Program-made: the position numbers and the translations under genes
Origin: Xylaria sp. FL1777
Taxonomy: Eukaryota; Ascomycota; Sordariomycetes; Xylariales; Xylariaceae
DNA: 64,000 nucleotides
Reading direction: 5' to 3'
Assembly (NCBI GenBank): GCA_022578965.1
Contig: MU400511.1
Location: 675,818 to 739,817 of the forward strand
In this document: piece by piece, positions 35,401-49,801 of the stretch
Numbering within the stretch: position 1 is the stretch's first letter
Layout: each line of letters starts with the position of its first letter
The notes under the pieces: model-generated
What the model was told of the DNA's origin: nothing
Database searches by the model: none
The model's input: only the letters and a program-made list of their open reading frames with translations

Positions 35401-38400
35401 TTAAGTATAGTTTTAATTCGAAGCAAAAGATTAGCTAAAATTATACTTTTAAAAATAGTAAACTTAACAAGTATAGCTATACTATTTTTATAAAATAGCT
35501 TAAATATAAAGTTATAATTAGCAAGCAAAAGTTTATATATAGCTAAAGCTTATACTATAGCACTAAGCCTAAAAAATATTTTGCGAGCTAAAATAACTTT
35601 TTATGTACATAAGTGCATACATAAGTATACCTAAAATAGAATTTTAAAGTTATTTACGTTAGCTATAGTTACTTTTGCTTTTTTATAATTAATAACTACA
35701 CTTTGTAGATTTAAATACTTAATGCTTAGCAAAAAACAAAGTGTTATATTTTTTTTAATTACTTAAGCTTTTTTTTTAATTTGTAAAAGCTTAAAAAATT
35801 TATAATTATTATGTTTTAACAAGTAAAGTTTAAACTTAGCTTTTAATATGTAATAAAAGCAGCTTTTATTAATGCTTTTAATTTTTTTTGCTTGTTAACT
35901 TTTTTAATGTTTAATTGTATATTTACAGGTATTAAAAAGCTTACGCGTAATAATGCTTTATAATGCACTTATGTTTAAACATACTTAAACTTTTTTATTA
36001 TTAGGTTTAGCATATATATTTACCTTAAAATACAAGTATTTAACGCTAAAACATTTTAATAAGTTGTTTAAAGTATTAATAACTAAAAGTGCTTAGCATA
36101 TATAAAGTATAATTAGCTTAGCTTTAGATTTAGCGCTTTTAATTTCTGCAGAAATGCTTATTTTTAGCTAATATAAAGCTAAGTCTGCTTGTAATTTGTT
36201 TATACTGCAGGTTTTTAAGTAGCAAAACAGCTAATTACAAAAATTAAACAAAGTATAATAATGCTTACATATGCGCGTTATTAAATTAGCAAGCAACTAA
36301 AATATAATTTATTTGTATAAGCAATTAGTATATTTATAAACATATTAGTTTTTATTATATAATAAGTTAAAAGTTTTTTTATAATATTTACATATATTAC
36401 TATAGTTTATTACTATAAAAGCTACGCTATTTAAGCTTTCCGAAAAAAAAAAAGTTAGGTTTTTAAACTTGGAAGAGGTAAACTTAAAATTAAAGTTTAT
36501 AAAATAAACTTAGTTGCAATTTTTTTTATGCTTATTATATTTATTTTAATAACGCTTGTAACTATATTTACGTTTATGTTTTTTTTTCTTTTATAAAAGC
36601 TTATTATTGTTATTTTTACTATTTTTGCTAAACTTATTTTTATTTTTTGACTTATATTTATACTTGTTTTTATAGAACTTGCAATTACGACCTTTAAGCA
36701 AAGGCAATTAGTGTTATATGTATTGCTTTTTCTTTTTGCGTACATAAAAGAACATTTTTTTTACTGCTGCAATAAAAATTAGCTTTGCTTTAGCAACTTT
36801 AGTTATATATTCAGCTAAAGATTTTTTTTTTTTAAAAGCATAAAAGTATTGCTTAATGTTTATATTTATGTAAGTTTAAATAAAAACTATTATGCTTTGC
36901 TAATTATTATTGTCTTTAGTTAAAGTTTTTATTACTTTAGCATATTGTAGCTTTTTTTGAATAAAGGTTATTATTGCTATGTTTTTTTAAGCTATGTTTT
37001 TTAAAGTAAACTTAGTATTATTAAATTGTTAAGTTGCTTTAAAAGCAGGCATTATAAATTAAATTATAAGTTCGTTAAGTATTTTATTTAATTTTTTAAT
37101 ATAATAGCTTATACGTATAGCTAATATTAACTTATTATTTTATTATATTACTGCAGTTTTTTTTAATAAAGTTTAGAACATTTTTAATATTTGCTTTTTA
37201 TTAAAGTTATAAATGCTTAAATTCTTAAAGAACAAAGAAATATAATCTATAAAGCAATAAATATTAATAAAGATTAGTTTATTACTATTTATAATTATGC
37301 TAATATTTTTAAGATTATTTTGATTAGGATTAAAATAGCTAATATTAAAACGTTTTAGCTTATTTAATTTGCTAATAGTAGATCTATTTGATCTTTTTTT
37401 AAAGGTAGCACTTTAGTTAGTATAATTGCTTTAACTAGGCAAATTAACTTTATTTTTATAAAAAAGTTGTTTATTGCTTTTATTATTACTATTGTTGTTA
37501 TTTAAGAGATTATTTAGATTTAAGTTAACGTTTATATTTATATGTTTTTTAGCTTTTTTTTTATAACTATTAAAAGCATAACTTTTTGCTTTTTTAAATT
37601 ACTAGTATATAATAAAAAACTTAAACAGTTTATTTTAATTAAAACTATTGCTTTTAAGTGCTGCTTTATATACAGTTAGTTATACAAGTATAAAAATAGC
37701 AGCTTTTATGTTAAAAACAAAAGTAAAGTTAATTATTATAAGTAGCGCAGTTATTATTGTTGTATTAGCTATAATGTTTGCAATAAATAGTACAAAAGGC
37801 ATAAAAGCTACTATTTAAGCAAAAAGTGCTACTAAAAAAGCTGCTAGTTAAATAATTTTAATTAACAAGCGTAGTACTATATTAGTATTAAAGTTAAACC
37901 AAAAAGCAAAAAAACAATTAATGCTTATTAAACTAAAAGTTACTAAATATAATAATTTTTATAGTAGTTCTTAATAAAAGTTGCTTGCTGATTTAATAAG
38001 CGCAGCTGTTATAAGCATTAAAAATAAAGCTGCTTTGTTTTTTTAAAGCAATTGTAATTTAAAACTAAGTATATTTATATAAAGTAACAGCAAAAATAGC
38101 TAAAGTAAAACTAGTTGTTTTAGTACTAGCTAACGCAACATTAATGTTTTTAATAAAAACGGTACTAAACTATTGCAAGTGCAAAGTATGCAGTTTAAAA
38201 GTTTTTTTAGCATATTTTTTATTTAATTATTACTTTTAACAACTTGGTTTATTGTTCTTTAAAAATAATTAACTTGCTTACTTAAAATATTTAGATCTTT
38301 AGTAAACATTTTACTAGTTTTTAAAAGATTTAGCTTATAATAAATATTTTTGTTTAGCTTTTTTTAGTTTTAAACAATTTAAGCTATTTTTTAATTTTAA

Positions 38401-39721
38401 TTAGCTAACTTATTTATTAAGTATTGCTATGTTTTTTTGTTATTACTTATTTGCTTTAGGGTTAACAATAGACTTTTTTTTTAATTAAAAAAGAAAGCAT
38501 TAGTATTAGCATTAGCTATAGCTGTTTTTTTTAGCAAAAAAGCATTTATAGTTTGCAAATCCTAAGTTTTTTTTTTAGAACGAACTAGTTTAAAAGTAAG
38601 CATAAAATACAATAGTTGCAAACTATAAAATGCATACAATATTAACAGTTAATCTAGTAAGTTAGCTAGTTTTTTGTTTATTTTAAAAGGTTTAAGCAGC
38701 CGATCTAGTAAGTTAACTAGTTTTTTGCTTATTTTAGCAAGTTCTAGTGTTGAATTTTTAACAACAAACTTAGTTTTAAAACTTTTATAGTTTAATAAAG
38801 TATTTATTTACAAATCTAAAAGTAAGTTATTAGGATATTTGCTTAGTAAATTGTTTTGTTTATTGTTTTAGCTTGCTATTAAAGCTAATAGCAATAAGTA
38901 GCGCAAGCTAAAAAATAACATAAGGTATAAAATGTAAATATATAAAGTAGTGCTAGGATTTAATGCATTAAAATATGCAAGTATATAAATAAATATAAAT
39001 TAGCATATTTATAGAACTTAAAAAATTTCTTTAAGTCTAACTAAGTTTATACTTAATTAAGTTAATACTACTTGCTTATTAGCTGCTTTACTAAATTGTT
39101 GCATAACTTTATAAAGCAGGTAATTTAAAATTAAAGGTATAATTAAATATAACGCAGATATAATAAAATTAAGTAAAATATGTTAAGTATTACACGTATT
39201 AAAAAACCTAGTGCAAGCAAAAAATAGCTAAGTGCAGTGCAAATTAATGTTTTAAGAACTAAAAGTTATATAACTATAAACATTAATACAAAGTTAAATG
39301 TAGTAGTATTTAAGCAGTATAGCTGTTTAGCAAATATAAAGTATACAAAATATTTAGCTAGTAAATAATTAATGATTAACGCTTGCAAGCAGCGTAAATT
39401 TTTGCGGATTAACTGCAAGTAGCATAAATTTTAGCAGATTAACTTCAATAAAAGTTAAAATAAGTACTAAAAGCGCTTTAAATGTTACAAAAACTAATCT
39501 AAAAAAAGTAAATAATAAGGTTTACATAATCTAAAAGCTAAACTTTATTTGTTTTGCGTAGTTTTACTAAAAGAAATCTAAATATTATAAAAACTAATTT
39601 AAACAAAATAACAGTAAACTATGTAAGTAAAAAAGCTATACTATATTTTGCGTATATAATTTGCTAGCAAAAAAAAGAAACTAAAGTATGAAATATTAAT
39701 TACAGGGCTTATTTTACTATT
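35401..39721 (-). pseudogene. Family 2 gag and 5' region (decayed, inferred)
   Basis: Minus-strand DNA upstream of pol, next to the 5' LTR. It includes a Lys/Ile-rich open stretch at 36745-36497 and lysine-rich segments around 37540-37600. By position it should hold gag and protease, but no CCHC knuckle or D[ST]G box could be confirmed. A direct repeat of aagttarctagttttttgyttattttar occurs at about 38660 and 38715. Over 4 kb is long for gag, so extra sequence may be present. Confidence 0.5.
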
Positions 39722-39931
39722 TAGTAAGGTTTACTATAAGTAGTAAAGCAATTAAGCATAAAAAGTGTAATAATGTAAATTAAAAAAAAGGGGGCTTTAC
39801 AAGTAATTGCATAACAATTGCTTTAAGCATAAGCTTTACATAGCTATTTAGCTAAGCTATTATAGCTACAAGTGGGAATACTACTATAGCTAAACCCTAT
39901 AAATATAAAGTCTTTCTTTTAGTTTATATTA
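39722..39931 (-). repeat. 5' LTR of family 2 element
   Basis: 210 bp, the same length as the partner at 31221-31430, but more strongly RIP-mutated (for example gtagtaaagcaatt versus gtagtgaggcaatt). It is followed by the right duplication attaa at 39932-39936, after which copy B resumes. Confidence 0.92.
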
Positions 39932-39936
39932 ATTAA

Positions 39937-42900
39937 GCTGCTTTAGCTTTATTATAAATATTGCACTTTTTTATAATAAATTTAATTATGTTTTATAGTT
40001 TTAAAAAATTGTATTTTTTTTATAATTGTTTAACTATTTTTATTATTTTTTAGTGTTTATATAATAAATGTTTATAAAATTTCTTAATAAACTTGTTTTA
40101 TAAAGATTTTAATAAGTAAACTTTATATTTATATATTAGCTTGTTATTTTTTAATCTTTTGTATTTTTGTAGTTATATTAACTTTTTTAAGTTATAAGCT
40201 TATTATAGCTATATATTTATAAAATCTTTAAGTATAACTTTGATTTTTAAGCTTTTATTTTTTTAAAGATATAATATTTAAATGTTTTTTTTTAAAACCT
40301 TAAATTCTTTTTAACTTTGTTAATTAAATATGTTTGCTTAAATGTTTTTTTTTTTTTTTAATATAACATATTTTAAAGTTAAACTTAAAAAAAAAAACTA
40401 TTTAATTTTTATGTTGTTTAGTAATTTTTTATATAGTTATAAATTTTGTTAAGTTTTAATAATTTAAATAAATTTTAATTAGTTTTATAGTTTTTATAAA
40501 AAACAGTTTTTACTTTTTAAGTACTATAATAATTATAAGCAGTTTTTTATTATATATAAAGTATTATAATACTGCATTTTATAATGCTTTAAAGTAATAA
40601 GCTACTAAGTGCTATTTTTTGTTATTTTTTAGTTGTTTTAAAACTTTTGTAATTATATTATTTAAAGCATTTATTTTTAGCTTTTTTTTTTTTTATAGAT
40701 TAAATAGTTTAACTACAAAGTTAAAAATAACTTTTAGTTTTAGTTTTTTAAAAGCTTTTCGGGTTTTCTTTAAAATTAAAAAGGATTTTTTTTTGTATTT
40801 TTTTTTTGTATATTTTATAAAGTAAAATGTTATTTTTTTAAAGTTTTAAATTAACATTTAAACATAGTTTAAAAATTTTAATGCTTGTTATATATTTATA
40901 ATAATAGCTAAATTAAATATTTTTTAGTTTTATATTATATTAATTTTTAACTATTAAATTTATATTTGTTTTAAAGTAATTATAAATTTTAAAAAGTTGA
41001 TTTTTTATATATGCTATATATATTTTTTTGTGTTAAATTATAATTCTGCTTGTTTAAATATTTTTAATATTTAAGTTATATGTTTTTTGTGTTTTTTTAG
41101 TGTTTTAAAGTAAATTAAAATATTATTTAAGTAAATAAATATAAACTTATTTAAAAACTTTTATAAAATTGTTATTATTATGTATTAAAAGCTAGCTAAT
41201 ATATTTTATAGTTTTTATAGCATAACTATATATTTATATAGTTTATATATTATTTGTATAATAGTTTTTTATTTTTTTTTTTTAGCTATTTTAATTGTAT
41301 AATATTTATTTAAAATATTAACTATTATAAATTATTTTGCTTAACTAATGTTTTTTTTTATAATTATTAATAAAGTAAAAAAATATTTATTTGCAATAAT
41401 AATTACGTTTAATAGTTAATAATTAATTATTACTTATTATACTAGTTTTTTTTTTTTATTAATTAGTTGTTTTGTATTTTTTATTTTAAATATTAGCACT
41501 ATAAAGTATTTAATAAATAACTAAAATTTTTTTAAGAATTTTTTTGCTAAATCTTTTTAAATATATTTCTATAAAGCGTTTATTTTATTTAAGCTTATAT
41601 AGTATACTTAATAAAGCTTTAGTTAATATTTTTCTTTAATAAAAATGTAATAATTTTATAAGCTATATTTAAAAAGTTCTTTTTTTTTTTTTTTTTTAAA
41701 TAGTTTATAGAATTTATAATATACCTTTAGTATTTCGTTTAAGATTTTTTTTGCGATTTTTTTGATTTTTTTGCTTTATTTTTTACTTTTTTAATTAATA
41801 ATTTTTGCTTTTTATTAAATTAAAAAGTTACTAGTTTTTAGCTATAGTATTTTTAAAATAATATTATAATTAAATATATTAGTAATATTTAATATAATTT
41901 GTTTTTTATGTTTTTATATAAATATATTAAAAGGTTTAGTTTTTTTAAGTATATAATTGTTATTATAGCTAAAAGTACTTTTATTAAATCTTTTAATTTT
42001 TAAGATTTTTATTTATATTTTTAGGAAATTTTATTTTGTTTTGCTACTTTAAGTAAAATTATGTTAGTTTATATTTTTAAGTTAATTAAAATGTTATACT
42101 TTTTTTTTTAATATATAAGTTTAACTTTAAATTAGTTTTGTTAGTTATTGCATTAAATTTTGCGTAAAGCTTTAGTTTTTTTAGCTATTTGCTGCTTTTT
42201 TAGTAAGTATTTATGTTGTTTTTTGATTTTTTTTTGTAAAATATTTAAGTACTTATTTTATTTTATATTTTAAATATTATTGCGTTTTGTTTTGTTTTTG
42301 CTTTTAGTTAAGTGTTAAATTGCAGTTTTTAAGCTTTTTTGCTTTTAGTAATTATTTTTTAATATAATTATGCTTTAATTAGCTAGTAATATTTATAATA
42401 GTTATTTTTATATTTTTTTAAAATAATATTATAAGTATAATTAAAATCTTTTTTAAATATTGCAAATTTTTATAAATCTTTATAATAAACTATAGTTATA
42501 ATTAATTACTTTAATTTATAAAAGTTTTATATTTCTGTTTTTATAATTTGTTTAAAAAACTAATTATTTTTTAATTTATTAAGTAAATATTAGTAATAAT
42601 AATATATTATATAGCAATTTTATAGTATTTTATTATATTTTAGATTTTTTAAGCATAAAATATTATTATTATTTTTTATTATAGTTTTATTATAATAATA
42701 ACTTTTAGTAATTAGTTAAATTGCTAGCTTTAGTTTTTAAAATATATTAGTTTTTATATTAACTATTAATGCTTTTTTGTTTTGTTATATTTAAAGCAAT
42801 TTAAGCTATAAAAATATTTCGTTTATTTTTATTAGTTCTTTTTTTATAGTATTTTTTATAGCTTTTAATTTTATTTATTTTTGCTTTAAAGTTTTATAAG

Positions 42901-44822
42901 TTTTGTTTTTTTAAGTTTATTTAGTAACTAAATGTTTTAGTAGTTTATAATTAGTTTAATAATTATACTATTTATAATTATAGTTTTGTTTTTTTAAACA
43001 TAATTTTTTTTTAAGCTATATTTTAAGCTTTAGTAGTTTAAAGTTTTTATAGTTTTATAAGTTTGCTAACTATGTTAACTTATTATTTTTTATTATTTAT
43101 TACTTTTAATTAAACTATTTTTTTAAGTTATATATTAAATAACTTTAATTGTTTATATAGCAAATATATTTTTTTGTAATTTGTTTTAATAATTATAAAG
43201 CTTTTAAATAATATTTATATGCTTATTTATTTTAACTTATATAAATAAAGCATTTAAATTTATTTAGTGTAGCACTTTTGTTTTAACTTAAAATAGCAAT
43301 TTTATATTTTTGCTTTAAAAACGTATTTTTTAAATTGCTTTGTTGTTTTTTATTGTTTTAAACTTTTATAATTTGTATTTTTTTTTTAGGTTAAAAAATT
43401 TTTTTCTTTTTATAGCTTTTTTTTTTGTTTTTTTTTTTGAATTAACATTATTTTTAAAAGTGTTTTTTTTTTTTATAGTTATAACATTTAACTTTAAACA
43501 TATTTTAAGATTATTGTTTTTAAACTTTACTAATTTGTTTAAATCTTTATTTAATACTTTTTTAAGTATTTTTTTTTTTGTTTTTTTTTAGTTTTTTTAG
43601 TTTTTAAATATTAATTAAATAATTATTAATTAATTATAATAGCTATATTAATATATGTATTAATTTTTGCTAGTTTATTTATTTTGCATAGTTTGTTTTA
43701 AACTTAAGTTTTAAGTTTATTATAAAATAAATAAAATAATATAAGCTTAAGCAATTTTAAAATTGCTGCTAATTGTTTAAATTTTATAGCATAATTTACT
43801 GCTGCTTTTATTTGTTTTAAGCAATAAAATGCTTTTTTTATGTGTTTTACTTTTTAAGTGTTTTTAAATAATGCTTTTATTTAATTTTTAAACTTAATAT
43901 AGTTTTTAAAAAATTTTTTTGTTTTTAGCTTAAAGTTAATTAACTTGTTAGCTTTTAGAAAATCTTTTAAAATAAGTTAAAACTATTTTAGTACTTTTTT
44001 TAATAAAAATTATAAAGTAATTATTATTTTTTAGTTTTTTTTTATAATAATAATAAAATGCTATTTTAAATAAAGTTTAGCATAAATTAAAAAAGCTTTT
44101 ATATTTGTAAATTTATTATAAAGCTTTAAAGCAATAAGTTTAAAACTTTTAATGTTTAGTATTTTTAACATTATAAATAATTTTAATAATAAAAGTAGTA
44201 ATAATAATAAAAAGTTAAGTTTTTTATTTTAAGTTATTATTTTAAGTATAGCAATAATAAAAGTAAGCGTTAAGTTTACTAGTAATAGTATTAATATTAG
44301 TTATAATATAATTATTTATTTAAAGCTTTAATTTATTGTTATAATAATAATTATTATTACTGCTTTAATTATTATAGCTAATATTTATGCTAGTTTAAAA
44401 GTTATAACACTTAGTATTTAAACTATTTTTTAAGTTAAAATAACTAGTTTGCTTTGTAGTACTAATATTAATATTAGTTTTTTTTTATTATTGCTACTTA
44501 ACTTTTTTTTTTTTGCTATTGCTTTTTTTTTAATAAAAGTAGCTAATAAAAGTGCTAAAGTTTATTGTTTTAGTACGTTACTAGTTCTAAAAGTTTTTAA
44601 AATCTTTAAACTTAATTTTTAACTTTTTGTTTTTAATAGCATAACTTAAATCTAGTTTTTATTAGTTATTAAATAAGGTTTATTTATATAATGCTATTTA
44701 GCATTTTTGTTTTTTAAATATTTTTTTAGTATATTTTTAAAAGTTTATTGTTTATTACTTAACTTTTTATACTAGTATTTATTTTTATATGTTAGGTTTT
44801 ATTAATTAAAGAGCTATTAAAA
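39937..44822 (-). pseudogene. Decayed gag and pol 5' part of copy B
   Basis: Reverse-complement homologue of 16474-21360 in copy A, covering leader, gag, RT and RNase H and ending in the first part of integrase. The minus strand is coding. The plus-strand hydrophobic open frames at 40619-40825 and 43340-43591 are antisense mirrors of Lys-rich Gag/Pol. RIP stops are abundant. Confidence 0.88.
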
Positions 44823-45316
44823 TGTAATAAATTTATTATATATTAATATAACAGGTTTGCTTTTAAGGTTTTAATTTGTAAGTAATAATAAAATCTTTAA
44901 TAGTAGTTTATTAAAGAAGTTTTTAAAGTACTTTTATTACTATGCATTAATAAAAGTTTTAAAGAATTAAAAGTAATAAATATATTAGTGCTTAGCAATT
45001 ATAAAAAATTAATAGCTAAAGAACTAAAACTAAATAAATAACTAAATATAAAAAGTGTATAATTATATAAACAAAAAAAAAGTAAAAAAAGTAGTAATTT
45101 TTTTTAAATTACTACGAGTTTAGTAAGCATTAAATTACTATAAGCTTAGTAAGCTTTAAATTATTATAAGCTTAGTAAGCTTTAAATTACTATAAGCTTA
45201 ATAAGCTAAATAAGTTATTATATAACTTTAGCTTTAGCTAGTAAAAAAAGAGGTGCAAAGTATATATAAAAGCATTAGGCCGCTTTAAAGGCCACCTTTA
45301 TGCTAATTTTGTAACA
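44823..45316 (-). repeat. 5' LTR of copy B
   Basis: 494 bp. Its outer end (45270-45316) is GC-richer (ggccgctttaaaggccacc), the inner end is AT-drifted. It is followed by the right duplication accta and the resumed copia frame. Confidence 0.95.
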
Positions 45317-45321
45317 ACCTA

Positions 45322-46130
45322 TAATGCTAAATTTGTACGAAAGTCCTAATGTAAACAATAAACATAAGTTATACATAAAAACTATTATACTAAGTTTTTT
45401 ATAGTAATATTAGTAGTAAGTTTTAAATTAATATAGCTTTAATTTAGCTAAACTATATAATAGTTGTACGATTTATATAATTGTTTCTTTAAGATATTTT
45501 AAAACGAGTTTAAAAAGTAGTTATACAAAGATTTTTTATGCAAGCTTGTTTTTTAATTATATATACGCTTACATAATATCTTAAAGCTTGCTTAAAGCGT
45601 TAAAGTTTTAAATTAGCAAAAAGCCTAAAGCTAATAATAGCTATTAGTTTATTTGCTAAATTATTAGTAATTAAGTTAATATAGTTTTTTTTTTTATATT
45701 GTTATAGCTTTGCATAATTAATTTAAACTTTTTATATAGCTTAGTTATTTTTTTTTTGATTTTTTGTACAAAGCAAAACTTAAAAATTTAAGTGTTATTA
45801 TGTTTGTTTAGATTATATTTTACAAACTAAAAAACACCTTATATAATAAAGTTATTAATTTTTATAGCATTTAATTCTTTAAACAAAGCGCTAAAAGTAC
45901 TAATAATGCTATTTTCGCGCAATTTTATTGCTAAAGCGTAGTTTTGTTTTTTTTTTAAAGTTAAAAACAAGTTGCTAATATTTTGTACAAATGCTATAAA
46001 AAAGTTTTTAGCTTTTCTAGGTTTTTTGCGTTTTTTTTATATAGCTAGTTTTATAGCTAGTTTTATAGTAGTTATGTTTTTTTTTTTATTATTTACTAAA
46101 GTATGTTTAATTATATAGTAATATAGCTTA
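45322..46130 (-). pseudogene. Decayed copia reverse transcriptase, N-terminal part
   Basis: In element order the minus strand reads SIISTFSALFKELNAIKINN (about 45850-45930) and FVKYNLNKHNNT (about 45790-45825). It then reads RDIMQAYIQSKNKLA with one stop restored (about 45540-45600) and an Y-rich segment before 45440. These follow the Ty1/copia RT sequence with ATPG.PF..L, RSRLV, Q.YSQSKT and KPLYGL.EAG landmarks of fungal elements. Transitions have altered key residues. The frame ends at the insertion point of copy B. Confidence 0.8.
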
Positions 46131-49100
46131 ACTTATGTTTATTTAAAGCAAATTAAGCTATTTATAAAGTTAATAATTATGTTAAGTTCTTTAATTAATT
46201 ATATTTTGTACGGTTTTTTTTAGCTTTGCTTTTTACGCTATATAAAGACTTTATTGCGTAAAAGTAAAAATAATACTTCGTATAAAGCTAGCTTATTATA
46301 TTTATAAATCGTGCAGCTAATTTTAACTTTTGCTTGTTTTTTGCGAAGCATTTTTATAGCTTTTTTAACTGCTTTAGCTTTTTATATAATATTTAGTAAA
46401 AAGAAAAAGTCTTAATTAACCCTTAGATATACTTTAAATATAAAAAGCGTTAAAATTAAGGTATTAAGCTTTATAGTATTATTTAAAGCTTTAATTGCTA
46501 TTTGCAGAATTAACTTATTTTTTATATAATAACCTAGTTTAGCTTTTAGTATATTATATATATAACAAAAAGGTTTATATGCTTTTTTTATTTTATTAAT
46601 AGCTTAGTAAGCTTTAATAAGCATTTTTTAGCACTTTATACTTATAATTTTAGCTTAGTTCTAAAATTCTTTAAATAAAAAGTTTGTATTAAAGTTATAT
46701 ATAATATAATCTAAAAGTTTTTAATATATATTAATTTAGCACTTATATAAAGCTTTTTAAGCGTTTTATGCAAACATAAATTTTAAAAATATAGCTACTT
46801 AAAATAATATAGCTATATTAATTACATGTAAAACTTGCTTGTTGTTTATTTATATAATATTAATTATAACTTTATAATTAAAGTTGCAGTTATTTTTAAT
46901 TGTAAACTTAAAATAATAAAGTGCTTAGTTATATAACTAGCAATAATAGCAAAACTTCTAAATCTTTTTTAAAGCAAGGCAATTAACATTATAGCTTACA
47001 TAACTAAACATATTATATAGTTTTTTTGTACAAAAGTATTTAAAACGTTTATAAAGCTTTCGAAGTTCTGTTTTTATAAAATATAAACTTGCTTTATACG
47101 AACTAATATTAAAAAACAAGTGTTTTTATTTTTATACAACAGAAATAGTTTTTTTGTTTTATTATATAATAACGTTTTTTATATTATTAAAGTATGCTTT
47201 TAAACAATTAGCGTTTTTTAATAAAAATAAAAAAAAAGTAAAAGTATTTAAAACATAATATATAGTTATACTAAAAGCGTTTTTTATTTATATAGTACTT
47301 ATAGCACTTATAGTATTATTTCTATTAAAACAAATATAAACGTTACTTAAGGTTTAACTAACTTTTATATAAAGATATATTTAAAAGTATGCTTTTAATT
47401 GGGCTTTTTTTACTGTTAAATAGTTAAAAGCGCTAATATCTTAAAGTTTACTTTAGTAGTTTATATAATAATAATTGCTTAATATAAACTAATTATATAA
47501 CACTGTTGTTTTATAGTTTTAAATATTTTTTTTTGTTATATAATAAAAAAATGTACTGTTTATTAAATACTAAGTAGTCTAATTACTAAATTTTTTATTA
47601 ATATTTTTAGCACTATTATTTAACTTTAAATATTTTTTGCATTTTATTATGTATAAAAAGAATTCTTTTAAAGTAAGTTCTTAGTTATAAATTATTTTAT
47701 GCAAATTAAAAAATATATTTTTTATATAAGCCTTTTTTTAGAAAATATAGCGTATTAACTAGTAGTTTTTCTTTTAGCAAACAAAGCATTTCTTGTTTAT
47801 ATAAAAGTTTTAGTTTTTTTAGTTATAACTTTAAAAGTAGCTTAGTTATTTAATTAGTTAACTTAATAACTTTAATATAAATTTAAGTTATTAGTTTTTT
47901 ATATAGTTATAATTATATTTTCAATTTATAAAATATAACTTATTGTTTTTTTGTATAAAGATTTTTGCTATATTATTTAATATTATATATAAACATGCTT
48001 ATAAGTTAGCAAAGAATCCTTTGCACGTAAGTTTTTAAAAAATTAACGCTATAGTTAACTTTAATATATTTTAATATGCTTATGTAATATTTATACTTAG
48101 TTAAATTTTGCTTTAATAGCTAACGCTAAGCACTTATTATGCTTTTTTAAGCTTATTAAGCATTAATTTAAGTATTTTATACAAAGCTAAGTTTAGGTTT
48201 TTTTTTTTATTTATATAAAAAAAACTGTTGTTTAATTAGCTTAATACTAGCTATAGTTTATATTAATATTAAAGTAAATATTTATTATATAATATATTTT
48301 ACTTTAAGTTTTGTTTGAACTAATGCAGTTAATAAAAAAGTTTTTTATATAACTTTTTAAAATACATAAAAATATAGCATAGTATTAGTTTTTTGTAATT
48401 TTAATACGTTAGCAAGCAGTAATAAATAAACAAGCCTTATTATATAATAAGTTATATAGCTTGCTTATATAGTTTTAGCTTAAGTTTTAGCTTTTTTAAA
48501 AAGCAATATATTTGTTAAAAAGTATAAATTTGTTTTATACAAACTTTATTAGAAGTAAATTAAAAAACATGCTTTTAACAACTAAATCTAATATTATACA
48601 AACATATATTTTTTGCTTTAATATTTGCAGTAAATAATGCTAAACAGAATATTTATATACTAGTTAAAAAATCAGTCCGTAGCTTACTTTTATTATACGA
48701 AAATCAAACAGCTTAAAGAAATTCTAATGTTTAATACTTAATCAAATTAATTGCAGTTAGTATTTATATTATTACGTTTAAAATTATACGTTAGAACTTA
48801 GGTCTTTAAAAAGTAGTTTAATATATAAATAGTTTAAAAAGTTCTAACTATTATATAAAAAAATATTTAGCTGTTAGTTTAATATTAAAAATATTGCTAA
48901 TAGTTAAATAGTTATTATATAATAAATATTTAGTAGTTCTTTTGATTTTTTAATTATAAAGTTTTTATAAGCTATTTTTATAAGCTTTTAAATTATAGTT
49001 ATTTTTAATGTTAAATAAATTCCTTTTAACTTAAGGTTTTTAAGTAAAGCGCTTTATACGCCTTAATAAATTTCCTAAAAATAATCTTTTGTTTATTTTC

Positions 49101-49801
49101 TAAAAATTTTAGCAAACCTTTCTTAAAAGTAGTCTAATAGTTTACAAAAATATAAATAATTAGCATAATAAAATGCTAGCTTAATATTTAGCTTAATTTT
49201 AGTTATATAGCTAAAATTAATTTTTTAGCTTTATATTTTAAAATTAATTTAAGCGTTCATTTATTATATGCTTATTAAAACATTTTTAGCTAAGTTTTTA
49301 TACGTAAAAATAACTAGCCTTAACTTTAAAAGCGTTATAAACAGTTGTTTATTTTTTTAAAATATAGTAAATTTAGCTAAATTATATAATATATTTAATT
49401 TTATATTTAGGTTATATAAATTGCTGTTTTGCTTTTATATAGCAATATAATTAATATATTACTTAGTGTTTATATAGCAATATAATTAAAAGAGTAACAA
49501 AGTTGCTTGCTATTTTTTTTATTTTGTTTTTAGTACTAACAAACAGGTTAAAAGTCTGGTTTTTATACATAAATAAATTAAATTTTCTTTTTTTTTTCTT
49601 TATACGTACTTACTTTAGCTAATTAAAAAAAGTAAACTAAATAATATATTTATACGTTAAAAAAAAAACAAACGTAATACAAAAAATAAATCTTTTTTTA
49701 ACAAATTAAAATAAAAGTATATTATACAACTCTATTATTACTTTAGCTAATTTATAGTTCGTTGCAAGTAAATTAAAAGTGCAAATATAACTATTAATTA
49801 G
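46131..49801 (-). pseudogene. Copia leader, gag, protease and integrase region (inferred)
   Basis: By Ty1/copia gene order (gag, protease, integrase, RT, RNase H on the minus strand) this 3.7 kb holds everything upstream of RT. I could not confirm a protease or integrase motif by eye. The first part of the leader/gag, 49420-49720, is shared in reverse with 59400-59690 in the short LTR element. GC-higher pockets are at 49490-49600. Confidence 0.6.

Larger units (their letters stand above)
31221..39931 (-). mobile_element. Ty3/gypsy family 2 retrotransposon, nested
   Basis: 8711 bp with two 210-bp LTRs (31221-31430 and 39722-39931) and the 5-bp duplication attaa at 31216-31220 and 39932-39936. 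The coding strand is minus. RNase H is readable at about 33340-33700 and the integrase C-terminal module at about 32030-32160, both of Ty3/gypsy type but distinct from family 1. No chromodomain was seen. The LTR ends read TAATACAG and CCTTACTA rather than TG/CA. It is RIP-mutated throughout, less strongly than family 1. Confidence 0.92.
28905..45316 (-). mobile_element. Ty3/gypsy family 1, copy B (complete, interrupted)
   Basis: Full-length family 1 element on the minus strand, with 494-bp LTRs at 28905-29398 and 44823-45316. Taking out the 8711-bp family 2 element and its 5-bp duplication leaves 7696 bp, which agrees with the 7694 bp of copy A. It inserted into the reverse-transcriptase region of the copia element and was later hit in its own integrase region. 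Confidence 0.95.

Noticed and set aside
40619..40825. Plus-strand 68-codon Phe-rich frame
   Set aside because: Antisense to pol of copy B.
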